DNA of 64,000 bases from positions 82,683-146,682 of the forward strand of contig CAYMRD010000006.1 in assembly GCA_964392775.1 (NCBI GenBank), written 5' to 3'. Positions within the stretch are counted from its first letter, which is position 1. Each line of letters opens with the position of its first letter. The stretch comes from UKL13-3 sp964392775. GTDB lineage: Bacteria; Bacteroidota; Bacteroidia; UKL13-3. The translations under genes and the position numbers were made by a program. Of this stretch, positions 24,284 to 33,163 are shown piece after piece. Under the pieces are notes generated by a model, which worked only from the letters and a program-made list of their open reading frames with translations, did not search any database and was not told the DNA's origin.

Positions 24284-27200
24284 TTGAATTTACAGCAGTT
24301 ATTAGGCATTTACAGCGAAAGTGATCGCTTTAAAACCCTTGCAGGAAAGCTTCGAACACCCTCCCCGGTGCGGCTTCACCTGACGGGATTGGTGGGCTCT
24401 GCTGATGCCGTTTTAGCCTCAGCCTTGTACAAAGCACAGCCCAAAACCAACGTATTTGTATTTAATGATACGGACGATGCCCGTTACTTTTTTTCGGATA
24501 TAGAAAACCTGCTCGAAGGGAAAACGGTTTTGTTTTTGCCTTCATCTTACCGCAGGCCTTTTCAAATCAGTGCGCCTGATAATACTTTCATATTGGAGCG
24601 TGCCGAAGTGCTCAACCGGCTCAATCAACATTCGGTAAACGGAGAACTGGTGGTAACTACTGCCGAAGCGTTGGCGGAACTGGTGATCACTGAAAAAGAC
24701 TTGTCGGCTAATACCTATGAATTAAAAGTAGGACATCCTTTCGCCCTCGAATTTTTCATCGACTTCCTCACCGAGCATCATTTTGAGCGCAGTGATTTTG
24801 TATATGAAGCAGGGCAATTCTCTATCCGTGGCGGAATTGTGGATGTATTCTCGTTTAGCAACGATATGCCTTACCGTATTGAGCTCGATGGAGAGATGAT
24901 TGAAAGCATCCGAACATTTGACCCCAATACACAGCTTTCGGTGAAAAGGGTAGATCGATTTTTTATCATTCCCAATGTTCAAAAGGATATTGACGGAACC
25001 TCTCAGCAAAACTTTTTTCAGTACCTGCCGGCCGATACAGTATTATGGGTAAAGGACGTGGAGTTTTGTTTGGAGCAAATAAGCAAAGGCAAAGAAAAGG
25101 CAGAAACGATTTATGCCCGATACGAACCTACATCCGAACACGAACCGCTCAAACCTGTGAACCTGATTTATGAACAGGAGTCGGCTATTAAAGAAGCGTT
25201 TAAGCGTTACGCAATGGTTGAGTTCGGAACAAGATTTTTTTACAAGGCAGATGAAAAAATTGTTTTTAATCTTTCTCCCCAACCTGTATTTCATAAAAAC
25301 TTCAAGCTGCTTATTGGCAACCTGCGCGATAACCAACGTGATGAATTAACGAACCTTATTTTTTCGGAAAGCAGCAGGCAGATTGAAAGACTGTATACCA
25401 TTTTTGAGGATCTGGATAGGGAAGTTACGTTTGACCCGATTTACCACGGTATCTCAAAAGGGTTTATAGATAAGGATTTGAAACTGGCTTGTTATACCGA
25501 GCACCAGATCTTTGACCGTTTTTACCGCGGACATGTGCGCAATGCCTACAGTAAAAGCCGTATCATCACCTTAAAAGAACTGCGCGATTTAAAACCCGGG
25601 GATTTTGTAACCCATATTGACCATGGGGTTGGAAGGTTTGCCGGACTGGAAAAGATGGAAGTGAACGGGCATATTCAGGAAGCTGTACGTTTGGTGTACC
25701 GCGATAATGATTTGTTGTATGTGAGCATTAATTCCCTGCACAAAATTTCCAAATATGTTGGGAAGGATGGAACGGAACCACGGGTGAATAAACTCGGAAG
25801 TGATGCATGGGAAAAACTCAAAACCAGCACCAAGAAAAAAGTAAAAGATATTGCCCGCGACCTGATAAAGTTATACGCCAAGCGGAAAGCGCAAAAAGGC
25901 TTTCAGTTTGCTCCCGATAACTATATGCAAGTGGAACTCGAGGCTTCTTTTATGTATGAAGATACGCCCGACCAAAGCAAAGCCACTGCTGATCTGAAAA
26001 AAGATATGGAGTCGGATAACCCGATGGACAGGCTCGTTTGTGGAGATGTAGGTTTTGGGAAAACAGAGGTTGCTATTCGTGCAGCTTTTAAAGCAGTATG
26101 CGATAGCAAGCAGGTTGCCGTATTGGTTCCTACTACTATTTTGGCTAATCAACATTACCGTACCTTTAAAGAACGTTTAAAAGAATTTCCATGCACAGTT
26201 GATTATGTCAACCGTTTCCGTTCGGCCTCTGAACAAAAAGAAATTTTGAAACGCCTGGCCGAAGGGAAAATTGATATTTTGATTGGTACTCACAAACTGT
26301 TGGGCAAAGACATGAAATACAAAGATCTGGGTTTGCTCATTATTGATGAGGAACAAAAATTCGGGGTTGCTGCCAAAGAAAAACTGAAAGCCATCAAAAC
26401 CAATGTAGATACGCTGACGTTAACAGCCACACCGATTCCGCGAACCCTGCATTTTTCATTGATGGGTGCGCGCGATTTGTCCATCATCAATACACCACCT
26501 GCCAACCGCCAGCCCGTAACCACCGAATTGCATGCGTATAATGATGAGTTGCTGAAGGAGATTGTGATGAACGAAGTAGACAGAGGCGGGCAGGTGTTTA
26601 TGGTACACCACCGGGTGAAAGATATTTACGAGATAGCCGACCGGATTATGAAACTCTGTCCGGGTGTAAAAGTAGGTGTTGCCCATGGACAACTAGAAGG
26701 CGATAAATTGGAAGATGTGATGATTAAATTCATCGAGGGCGATTATGATATGCTGGTAGCTACAACCATTATCGAAAGTGGGTTGGACATCCCGAATGCC
26801 AATACCATTATCATCAACAATGCCCACATGTTCGGGTTGAGTGATATGCATCAGATGCGTGGCCGTGTGGGGCGAACCAACCGCAAAGCCTATTGTTACC
26901 TGATGGTTCCGAGCATGCAAATGCTCACCAATGAAGCCCGCAGACGTTTACAGGCCATCGAAGAATTCAGCGATTTAGGAAGTGGGTTTAATGTGGCGAT
27001 GCGCGATTTGGATATCCGCGGTGCGGGAAATTTATTGGGTGGTGAACAAAGTGGTTTCATTTCCGAAATCGGATTTGAGATGTATCATAAGATTCTGGAT
27101 GAAGCCATTCAGGAACTCAAGGAAGATGAGTTTGCCGAATTGTTCAAAGAGGAGCAGATGCACAAACTCGAATCGAAGGATTGTACCATTGAAACGGATT

Positions 27201-27637
27201 TTGAAGCGTTGATTCCCGATGAGTATGTTCGCAGCGTGAGCGAACGGGTAAGTTTATACGGTGAACTCTCGCGGCTGGAAACCGATGCACAGATTGATGA
27301 TTTCGGCACACAGCTGACAGACAGGTTTGGAGCCATGCCTCAGCAGGTGCTCGATTTGTTTGAACTCATTAAGCTGAGAACTGTGGCCAAAAAGATTGGG
27401 TTCGAAAAGCTCATTATTAAAAACGCATCCATGGCTGCTTATTTTCCCGATGAGAAAAAACAAGCCTTTTACCAAAGCGGGCAGTTCAGCAAAATTTTAT
27501 TATTTGTTCAGCACAACTCCCAACGCTGCAAGCTCAAACAAACACCTAAAAGTTTAATTCTCGGTATTCAACATGTTTCCGGCATCGCACATGCAAAAGG
27601 GGTGTTGGATGATATGTGGAGGGATGTTGGAGGATAG
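24284..27637 (+). CDS. mfd: Transcription-repair coupling factor Mfd
   Basis: Displaces RNA polymerase stalled at DNA lesions and recruits UvrA. 1117 aa, near the family's usual 1100-1150. Domains in order: UvrB-like N-terminus (about 1-330), RNA-polymerase-interacting domain (PGDFVTHIDHGVGRFAGLEKM, about 440), RecG-like translocase with Walker A GDVGFGKTEVAIR (about 588-600), DEEQ box (IIDEEQKFG, about 686), TATPIPRTLHFSLMGARDLS and GRVGRTNRKAYCYL, then the C-terminal regulatory domain. The start is a TTG with no upstream ATG in frame; the promoter box position agrees. It is monocistronic. Confidence 0.96.
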   Translation: MNLQQLLGIYSESDRFKTLAGKLRTPSPVRLHLTGLVGSADAVLASALYKAQPKTNVFVFNDTDDARYFFSDIENLLEGKTVLFLPSSYRRPFQISAPDNTFILERAEVLNRLNQHSVNGELVVTTAEALAELVITEKDLSANTYELKVGHPFALEFFIDFLTEHHFERSDFVYEAGQFSIRGGIVDVFSFSNDMPYRIELDGEMIESIRTFDPNTQLSVKRVDRFFIIPNVQKDIDGTSQQNFFQYLPADTVLWVKDVEFCLEQISKGKEKAETIYARYEPTSEHEPLKPVNLIYEQESAIKEAFKRYAMVEFGTRFFYKADEKIVFNLSPQPVFHKNFKLLIGNLRDNQRDELTNLIFSESSRQIERLYTIFEDLDREVTFDPIYHGISKGFIDKDLKLACYTEHQIFDRFYRGHVRNAYSKSRIITLKELRDLKPGDFVTHIDHGVGRFAGLEKMEVNGHIQEAVRLVYRDNDLLYVSINSLHKISKYVGKDGTEPRVNKLGSDAWEKLKTSTKKKVKDIARDLIKLYAKRKAQKGFQFAPDNYMQVELEASFMYEDTPDQSKATADLKKDMESDNPMDRLVCGDVGFGKTEVAIRAAFKAVCDSKQVAVLVPTTILANQHYRTFKERLKEFPCTVDYVNRFRSASEQKEILKRLAEGKIDILIGTHKLLGKDMKYKDLGLLIIDEEQKFGVAAKEKLKAIKTNVDTLTLTATPIPRTLHFSLMGARDLSIINTPPANRQPVTTELHAYNDELLKEIVMNEVDRGGQVFMVHHRVKDIYEIADRIMKLCPGVKVGVAHGQLEGDKLEDVMIKFIEGDYDMLVATTIIESGLDIPNANTIIINNAHMFGLSDMHQMRGRVGRTNRKAYCYLMVPSMQMLTNEARRRLQAIEEFSDLGSGFNVAMRDLDIRGAGNLLGGEQSGFISEIGFEMYHKILDEAIQELKEDEFAELFKEEQMHKLESKDCTIETDFEALIPDEYVRSVSERVSLYGELSRLETDAQIDDFGTQLTDRFGAMPQQVLDLFELIKLRTVAKKIGFEKLIIKNASMAAYFPDEKKQAFYQSGQFSKILLFVQHNSQRCKLKQTPKSLILGIQHVSGIAHAKGVLDDMWRDVGG

Positions 27638-27780
27638 AAGTTAGAAGATGGATGCAGTCAGTTCGAGTAGCGGGCACTGGTTTTGCTGAGGGCGTATCGA
27701 GAACTTTTTAGTAAACAGATACACAACTTCTCGATACAAACGCTCACGCACAATCTACCCAAGGTTTACTCGAAGTGACT
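27636..27780. repeat. Word repeat plus a pair of REP-like units
   Basis: After AGAAGTTAGAAGATGGATG words come two opposed units: GTTCGAGTAGCGGG...GTATCGAGAACTT (27659-27708) and ACTTCTCGATACAAACGC...GTTTACTCGAAGTGA (27725-27778). Their ends are inverted relative to each other, so the whole can fold as one long imperfect hairpin between convergent mfd and cinA. Confidence 0.75.
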
Positions 27781-29020
27781 ACTCCCCAATCAACACTTTC
27801 CTCAACATATCCAATGCCTGAATGGAACTTCGCTGGATGGTGCGTTCGCGGTGGTCGCCCATGCTGAATTGTTGAGCGATGGTTCCGTTTGGTCCACTCA
27901 CTGCAATCCAAACAGTACCCACCGGTTTTTCGGGAGTGCCTCCATCAGGTCCGGCAATTCCACTTGTGGCTATCGAATATGTTGTATTCAGTTTTGCTTT
28001 CACCGCTTCGGCCATTTGTATCACACATGCTTCACTTACGGCTCCTGCACTTTTTAAAACATCTTCACTTATGCCCAGTTCTTTTGTTTTTACTTCGTTG
28101 GCATAACTGATAATGCTGCCATTATAATAAGCCGAACTTCCGGGAACGGAAGTAATCAAATGCGCAATATACCCTCCGGTGCAACTTTCGGCTGTTGCAA
28201 GTGTAGCCCTCTTTGATTTTAATAAATCACCTATCACCTGTTGCAAGGTTTGATCTTCTTCACCATATATATAATCACCAACCAATGCGTATAAGTTGGT
28301 GATGATGGTATTCATTTCCTGTTGCAACAATGATGCATCTGTGTGATAACCACTAAAGCGAAGCCTTACCATACCTACAGAAGGCAGGTATGCCAGCTTG
28401 ATATGTTCAGGTAAGTTGTCTTCGAGTGTTTCGATTTTTTTTGCTAAAAAAGATTCACCAATGGAGCAGGTAAGAATGAGCCGGTGTAAAATGACAGGCA
28501 GGTTAAAACGTTGTTTGAGTTTTGGAATAGCAAGTTCCTCAAACATACTTTTCATTTCAAATGGAACTCCCGGCATACTGATATAGACAGTATCATTTTC
28601 GTCAAACCACATTCCGGGAGCAGTTCCATTTTTATTAAACAACACTTCGCAATTGGAAGGAACCATTGCCTGTTGTGTATTGCTTTCAATCATGGGTAAT
28701 TTTCTCGTGCTGAAAATATGCGTTACCCATTTTAACACTTCTTCATTCAGGATGAGTTTGCTTCCGAAAAAATCAGCCAGGGTTTGTTTGGTGATATCAT
28801 CTTTAGTTGGTCCAAGCCCTCCTGTTATGATTACCACATCAGCCCGCTGCGTGGCATCTGCCAAGGCTTTCAGGATGTCATCACGTTGGTCCGATACAGA
28901 AGCACGGTGAATAACACGAATGCCTGCTGCGCTTAATTCTTGTCCAAGCCAAGCCGAATTGGTATCTGTAATTTTTCCAATTAATATTTCATCACCGATG
29001 GTTATTATTTCTGCTTTCAT
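27779..29020 (-). CDS. cinA: CinA-family protein (NMN deamidase / competence-damage inducible)
   Basis: 413 aa with two domains. The N-terminal MoeA/MogA-like domain (MKAEIITIGDEILIGKITDTN at the start; TGGLGPTKDDITKQ, about 66-79) is linked to ADP-ribose pyrophosphatase activity, and the C-terminal amidase domain (TAESCTGGYIAHLITSVPGS, about 277-296; SGIAGPDGGTPEKPVGTVWIAV, about 361-382) to nicotinamide-mononucleotide deamidation. Together they recycle pyridine nucleotides. The ATG at 29020 matches the family start MKAEIITIG; an ATG 12 nt upstream adds four residues. The stop lies at the edge of a REP-like element. Confidence 0.93.
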   Translation of the reverse strand: MKAEIITIGDEILIGKITDTNSAWLGQELSAAGIRVIHRASVSDQRDDILKALADATQRADVVIITGGLGPTKDDITKQTLADFFGSKLILNEEVLKWVTHIFSTRKLPMIESNTQQAMVPSNCEVLFNKNGTAPGMWFDENDTVYISMPGVPFEMKSMFEELAIPKLKQRFNLPVILHRLILTCSIGESFLAKKIETLEDNLPEHIKLAYLPSVGMVRLRFSGYHTDASLLQQEMNTIITNLYALVGDYIYGEEDQTLQQVIGDLLKSKRATLATAESCTGGYIAHLITSVPGSSAYYNGSIISYANEVKTKELGISEDVLKSAGAVSEACVIQMAEAVKAKLNTTYSIATSGIAGPDGGTPEKPVGTVWIAVSGPNGTIAQQFSMGDHRERTIQRSSIQALDMLRKVLIGE

Positions 29021-29525
29021 GCTACTGATCATTGCAGTTCAATATAAAACAATTGCAATTAAGATGATGCCGATAATTGACGAGGTGAATTTGAACTTGT
29101 TTTTTGAACGTGTATAAAAAATTATACTCGTTTGTGTTTCTTTTTTTACGAATAGAGTCTTTTGAAAAATTAATTCAATCAAGGAGGTGTTGCATTCTGA
29201 TTTAAGGAAAATGAAAATTGTAATGTCTGAAGATATTAGTAAAATCAATACCTGTAAGGTTTTTGAAAATATTATATTACCTATTCCGCAAACTTGATTT
29301 GAAAAAGAGAGTTAACTGATTGCAACTCAGTTCAAAGAAAATAATCACATTTTTGTTGATTACTGAAACCTTGAAACTATTAGTAAAATCAATATGTTTC
29401 AGTTGTTGGTCACAGTTATCAACAGTCGGATGTTGCAATTATTTTGCCCTGATAATGAACTAGTACTTGAATTTTTTAAACACTCTTTTAACTTTGTTAT
29501 CGTAATCAATCAAATCTTTAAAAAC
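29021..29525. other. AT-rich gene-free spacer before the histone-like gene
   Basis: 505 nt with no convincing gene. A 69-codon minus-strand frame at 29039-29248 has low-complexity, Ile/Phe-rich wording and no family features. ATTAGTAAAATCAATA occurs twice (29236-29251 and 29378-29393). The promoter of the downstream gene lies at the right end. Confidence 0.5.
29467..29496 (+). promoter_or_regulatory. Probable promoter of the histone-like gene (TTG - 19 bp - TAACTTTG)
   Basis: TTG (29467-29469), a 19-bp spacer and TAACTTTG (29489-29496) fit the Bacteroidota -33/-7 consensus. The ATG at 29526 is 29 nt downstream of the box. Confidence 0.6.
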
Positions 29526-29837
29526 ATGGCAACTAAAAAAACAACAAAAAAAGCAGCTCCGACTAAGTCAGCTGCTCCTAAAAAGGCTGCTGCTAAGAAA
29601 GCCGCTCCTAAAAAGGCCGCTGCTAAGAAAGCTGCACCCAAAAAAGCTGCACCCAAAAAAGCTGCTGCTAAGAAAGCCGCTCCTAAAAAAGTTGCTAAGA
29701 AAGCTGCTCCTAAAAAGGCCGCTGCTAAGAAAGCTGCTCCTAAAAAGGCTGCTGCTAAGAAAGCCGCTCCTAAAAAAGCTGCTAAGAAAGCTGCTCCTAA
29801 AAAGGCCGCTAAGAAAGCCGCTCCCAAAAAGAAGTAA
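29526..29837 (+). CDS. Histone H1-like Lys/Ala/Pro repeat protein
   Basis: A 103-aa, extremely basic, low-complexity protein built of KKAAPKKAAAKKAAP repeats, with almost only Lys, Ala and Pro after residue 20 and no acidic residue. It resembles the C-terminal tail of eukaryotic histone H1 and bacterial H1-like proteins (Hc1/Hc2, AlgP tails), so it probably binds DNA or RNA without sequence preference and compacts the nucleoid. There is no globular domain. The DNA itself is a degenerate tandem repeat (GCTGCTAAGAAAGC / GCTCCTAAAAAGG), so length may vary between strains. The ATG at 29526 is preferred; upstream codons are unlike the protein. Confidence 0.85.
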   Translation: MATKKTTKKAAPTKSAAPKKAAAKKAAPKKAAAKKAAPKKAAPKKAAAKKAAPKKVAKKAAPKKAAAKKAAPKKAAAKKAAPKKAAKKAAPKKAAKKAAPKKK

Positions 29838-29859
29838 TCAGCTTTTAGAAACCTCTTTT

Positions 29860-29897
29860 AAAAGTCCTGCATTTACTTGTGCAGGACTTTTGTTTTT
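29860..29897 (+). terminator. Rho-independent terminator of the histone-like gene
   Basis: Stem AAAAGTCCTGC/GCAGGACTTTT with a 10-nt loop, then TGTTTTT. The stem sequence AAAGTCCTG...CAGGACTTT recurs at 46647-46681 with a different loop. Confidence 0.85.
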
Positions 29898-29909
29898 AAA
29901 TCAGATTCC

Positions 29910-30098
29910 ATGAAAAAGATTACATCATACATTATCGGAATATTACTCTTGATAGGGTTGGTATCATGCAAGCCTAAAAAGTGTGGCAATTTTGCCGATC
30001 CCCGAAACAACTATCATGCTAAATATGATAAAAAGGGACTGGTAAAAAGCAAAAACAAAAGCAGGTCTGCCCGCTCGTCATGGAACAATCGTTATTAA
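29910..30098 (+). CDS. Small lipoprotein, unknown function
   Basis: 62 aa: signal sequence MKKITSYIIGILLLIGLVSC with lipobox LVSC (Cys 20), then a short, very basic and hydrophilic tail (KPKKCGNF..., KSKNKSRSARSSW). It is presumably lipid-anchored in the envelope. Its stop is 1 nt before the GTG of the next gene, so it belongs to the following operon. The family is not recognised. Confidence 0.75.
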   Translation: MKKITSYIIGILLLIGLVSCKPKKCGNFADPRNNYHAKYDKKGLVKSKNKSRSARSSWNNRY

Positions 30099-30099
30099 C

Positions 30100-30762
30100 G
30101 TGAACTATCTCTCACATTATGTTGTTGATTGCCGTTCCGGCAATCCTTATTACAACACCGGTTTAATTTTACCGGATTTTGCAAAACAATGGATACCTAA
30201 TTTTCGTACCTCCCCATTAAAACGTCTTTCTGTTGAACAAACACAATTGTTGGAGGGAGCACTTAAGCATTATCAAAGCGATAAAATCTTTCATGCCTCA
30301 TCTTTCTTTAGCCATTATCAGGAAATTGTAAATGGTAAACTTAAATCATTGCCATTTTCGGAGTTGCTTACGCGGAAGTGGTTTATTGGGCACGTACTCA
30401 CCGAATTGCTAATTGACAGGTCTATTGTGCAGAATTTTCCGGAATTGACTGACGCTTTTTATGATAATTTGAATAAATCAGACTCGGTTGAGCTGGACGG
30501 GTTGTTTTCAGCCTTTGGTGTTCATGATTCAGCCCCGTTTTTGGATATTTTCAATCATTTCAGGCAGGTAAAGTATATTTATTATTACGCAGATAATAAC
30601 AAGTTCTTATATTCGTTAAGTAGAATCATGATGCGGGTGGGGTTACCTGAAATGACAGAACCTGACCAACGATTGATGTTGAAAGGAATATTGGAAATTG
30701 AAGAGCAACTGCTTCCAACAGGAGAGCAGTTACTGGAAGAACTTAAAAATGTTTTTGTGTAA
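30100..30762 (+). CDS. AcpH-like (acyl carrier protein phosphodiesterase family) protein
   Basis: A 220-aa helical protein. The N-terminus MNYLSHYVVDCRSGNPYYNT with GLILPDF, then HYQSDKIFHASSFF (about 65-78) and WFIGHVLTELLIDR (about 92-105), parallels the layout of AcpH (MNFLAH..., GNLLADF, HRxID, WDHFL), which removes 4'-phosphopantetheine from acyl carrier protein using an HD-like metal site. The match is distant, so catalysis is unproven. The start is GTG, 1 nt after the upstream stop; the next gene begins 3 nt after its stop. Confidence 0.6.
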   Translation: MNYLSHYVVDCRSGNPYYNTGLILPDFAKQWIPNFRTSPLKRLSVEQTQLLEGALKHYQSDKIFHASSFFSHYQEIVNGKLKSLPFSELLTRKWFIGHVLTELLIDRSIVQNFPELTDAFYDNLNKSDSVELDGLFSAFGVHDSAPFLDIFNHFRQVKYIYYYADNNKFLYSLSRIMMRVGLPEMTEPDQRLMLKGILEIEEQLLPTGEQLLEELKNVFV

Positions 30763-30765
30763 TAC

Positions 30766-31833
30766 ATGAAGAAGCTGCTTTGTATGGTGTTTGGAGTGTG
30801 GTGGTTCTCATCACAGGCTCAGATACTCAAATACAGTAATGAATTTTTATCTATTGGCGTAGGAGCAAGAGCTGCAGCTATGGGAAGTGCTGTTGTGTCA
30901 AGCACACAGGATGCAACAGCAGCCTATTGGAATCCGGCAGGTCTTATACATGTTCAGGATAATATTCAGGTTGCACTGATGCACAACGAGCAATTTGCCG
31001 GCATCGTAAAACTCGACTACGGGACTGTTGCTTTTAAATACAATGAAAGCAGTGCTTTTGCGATTTCGATGATCCGCGTTGGGGTGGATGATATTCCCAA
31101 TACATTAAATCTTTTTCAAAACGGACAGTTGGATTACTCCCGCGTTACCAGTTTTTCTTCTGTTGATTATGGTTTTCTCGGGTCGTATGCACGCAAAACC
31201 CAAATTGAAGGATTGGCATTGGGTGGCAATGTTAAAATTATTCGCAGGGTGGTGGGCGAGTTTGCCAGTGCCTGGGGATTTGGTTTTGATTTAGGCGCTC
31301 AGTATACCTACCGTAAATGGAATGTTGGTGCAAGTTTGCGGGATGTTACCACCACCTTTAATGTTTGGAGATACAGTTTTTCGGAGCAACAAAAGCAGGT
31401 GCTCCTGCAAACCGATAATGCATTGCCATCTAATACACTTGAGTTGACGGCTCCTAAAATGATTCTGGGAGTTTCGCGGAAATGGTTGTTTTTTAAAGAT
31501 CGGTTATCCGTATTGCCAGAGATCAATACCGAGTTGACTTTTGATGGCCGCAAGAACAACTGGATACAAAGTAAATATTTCAATGTGGATCCTCGTATTG
31601 GACTTGAATTGGGGTATCGGGATATTGTTTTCTTAAGATCCGGAATTATGAACTTCCAATCGGTTAAGCAATTTGACGGCTCTTATGAACTCTCTTACAT
31701 GCCATCGGTGGGAGTTGGGCTCCAAATAAACAATCTAAGCATTGATTATGCGTTGTCAAACTTTGGCAGCACAACCGGTTTGCCTTATTCCAATATCATA
31801 TCGTTGCGTTTAGGTATCAATAAAAAGGGGTAG
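30766..31833 (+). CDS. PorV/PorQ-family outer-membrane protein
   Basis: A 355-aa outer-membrane beta-barrel with a signal peptide (residues 1-19, ending SSQAQ). The hallmark GVGARAAAMGSAVVSSTQDATAAYWNPAGL (about 31-60) is that of PorV/PorQ proteins, FadL-like barrels that work with the type IX secretion system, PorV as the shuttle for cargo and PorQ in attachment. Which subtype this is cannot be settled here. The T9SS cargo at 9505-10437 shows that such a system is expected. It is third in a tight operon. Confidence 0.85.
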   Translation: MKKLLCMVFGVWWFSSQAQILKYSNEFLSIGVGARAAAMGSAVVSSTQDATAAYWNPAGLIHVQDNIQVALMHNEQFAGIVKLDYGTVAFKYNESSAFAISMIRVGVDDIPNTLNLFQNGQLDYSRVTSFSSVDYGFLGSYARKTQIEGLALGGNVKIIRRVVGEFASAWGFGFDLGAQYTYRKWNVGASLRDVTTTFNVWRYSFSEQQKQVLLQTDNALPSNTLELTAPKMILGVSRKWLFFKDRLSVLPEINTELTFDGRKNNWIQSKYFNVDPRIGLELGYRDIVFLRSGIMNFQSVKQFDGSYELSYMPSVGVGLQINNLSIDYALSNFGSTTGLPYSNIISLRLGINKKG

Positions 31834-31863
31834 TTATAAGTTTTTATTCTCGGATAAGGCATG

Positions 31864-31871
31864 TACTTTTG
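31864..31871 (+). promoter_or_regulatory. Putative internal promoter box (TACTTTTG)
   Basis: An exact TAnnTTTG match 19 nt before the ATG at 31891; it argues against the in-frame ATG at 31861. Confidence 0.45.
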
Positions 31872-31890
31872 GGGCATAAAATACCTTCAC

Positions 31891-32727
31891 ATGCGCTTAC
31901 TTTTTTTCGCTCTGCTATTGATGACTTCCACGATTGCACCGGCTCAATCCCGCAATAAGATTTCTTATGGCGTCAGCCTCAATCCGACTATTACATTTCC
32001 AATCAATACAACCAGTTCAAATAGTCCATTGCCAACTCAGCCAGGTCTAACTTTTAAGCAATATGCCGATTCGGTGAAGTCGTTTGAAACCTACAAACTT
32101 TCAGTTGGTGCAACAGTTTGGGTTAATTATTTATTGAATAAAAAATGGACATTGCAAACCGGTATCGGTTATAGTGAGGTTGGCTTTACACGCGAACAAA
32201 AAGACATTCAGCTGGGAGATAAATTATATCCGGGGATTGGAGTTGGCTATGTAACTGATGCTACATCTGCATCAAGAAGTGCTGCGTACAGTTTTAAATA
32301 TCAATACCTCACGGTTCCGGTTTTGTTTAATTATTATGCCAAGCGCAGTAGCGATTTTAAATGGTTGTATTATTTTACGGGTGGAGCCGGATTTAATGTA
32401 TTGGTGAAACATCAGATGAAAGCTAAGATGAATGATTTTGTGGTGGATGGAGAAGATGTTTTTCATATAGATTCTACAGGTTATGAAGGCTCTCCTTTTA
32501 CCGTAAACCTTTTTTTAGGAGGGCGGATTGAACACCGTATCAGCAAAGATTTACAATTGTTTTGTCAGCCGATGCTAACGGCTTTTCCATTGTCGGTATC
32601 TAAAACAGAAATGAAATCGTATCCGGTAGGATTGCAGGTCAATATAGGTTTAATCTATTCGTTGGATGCCGGCAAGGAGGAATTCAAAAAGAACAATTCA
32701 TCAAAGGATGACACTCACAAAGATTGA
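31891..32727 (+). CDS. Outer-membrane beta-barrel protein (PorT/OMP_b-brl-like)
   Basis: A 278-aa exported protein: signal peptide MRLLFFALLLMTSTIAPAQS, then alternating amphipathic strands typical of the Bacteroidota outer membrane beta-barrel domain (LSVGATVWVNYLLNKKWTLQ, FKYQYLTVPVLFNYYAKRSS, FTVNLFLGGRIEHRISKDLQ). The C-terminus after the last strand (LIYSLDAGKEEFKK...) is hydrophilic. The function is unknown; the position after a PorV/PorQ gene makes an envelope role likely. The next gene overlaps its end by 20 nt. Confidence 0.75.
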   Translation: MRLLFFALLLMTSTIAPAQSRNKISYGVSLNPTITFPINTTSSNSPLPTQPGLTFKQYADSVKSFETYKLSVGATVWVNYLLNKKWTLQTGIGYSEVGFTREQKDIQLGDKLYPGIGVGYVTDATSASRSAAYSFKYQYLTVPVLFNYYAKRSSDFKWLYYFTGGAGFNVLVKHQMKAKMNDFVVDGEDVFHIDSTGYEGSPFTVNLFLGGRIEHRISKDLQLFCQPMLTAFPLSVSKTEMKSYPVGLQVNIGLIYSLDAGKEEFKKNNSSKDDTHKD

Positions 32728-33163
32728 CCGGTTTAATATCCGTGTGTATGGATTGTTGGTGAATGAAGCAGGATCCGTACTGCTTTCAAAGGAGCGTATC
32801 GGTGATATTGAGTTCACCAAATTACCGGGAGGAGGTATGGAGTTTGGCGAAGGCGTAAAGGATTGTTTAATCCGGGAGTTTAAAGAGGAGATGGGAATTG
32901 ATATCGAAGTTGGGGAACATTTTTATACAACCGATTTTTTTCAGCAAAGTGCCTTTCGGTCGACTGACCAGCTGATAAGCATTTATTACAAAGTAAAATC
33001 ACTCTCACCGTTATCGGTTATTCCGATGGAGGAGTTCACTATTGAAAATGATGGACGGATGGAACAACAACAATTATTTTGGGTTCGTATTGCGGAGCTG
33101 AGTCCCGATGTTGTAACCTTTCCGATTGACAAGCTGGTGGTGGCAAAACTTCAGCGCAGCTGA
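32708..33163 (+). CDS. Nudix hydrolase
   Basis: A 151-aa enzyme hydrolysing a nucleoside diphosphate linked to another moiety. The Nudix box GX5EX7REUXEEXGU is complete from GGMEFGE to REFKEEMGI (about residues 38-60). The family substrate is not predictable. The ATG at 32708 overlaps the previous gene by 20 nt. The 3' end overlaps the convergent pdxJ by 13 nt, so there is no room for a conventional terminator. Confidence 0.88.
   Translation: MTLTKIDRFNIRVYGLLVNEAGSVLLSKERIGDIEFTKLPGGGMEFGEGVKDCLIREFKEEMGIDIEVGEHFYTTDFFQQSAFRSTDQLISIYYKVKSLSPLSVIPMEEFTIENDGRMEQQQLFWVRIAELSPDVVTFPIDKLVVAKLQRS

Noticed and set aside
24076..24324. Open frame across the tRNA-Pro gene
   Set aside because: The translated RSGGIRTHDLQHPMLARYQA-type wording is the classic false protein from a minus-strand tRNA.
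29039..29248. 69-codon minus-strand frame upstream of cinA
   Set aside because: AT-rich low-complexity product and no recognised family; its ATG has no promoter-like box.
29510..29827. Antisense open frame of 105 codons over the histone-like gene
   Set aside because: It is the mirror of a repeat-coded gene and gives a monotonous Ala/Phe/Leu/Gly product with no family signs; the plus-strand protein has a promoter and terminator.
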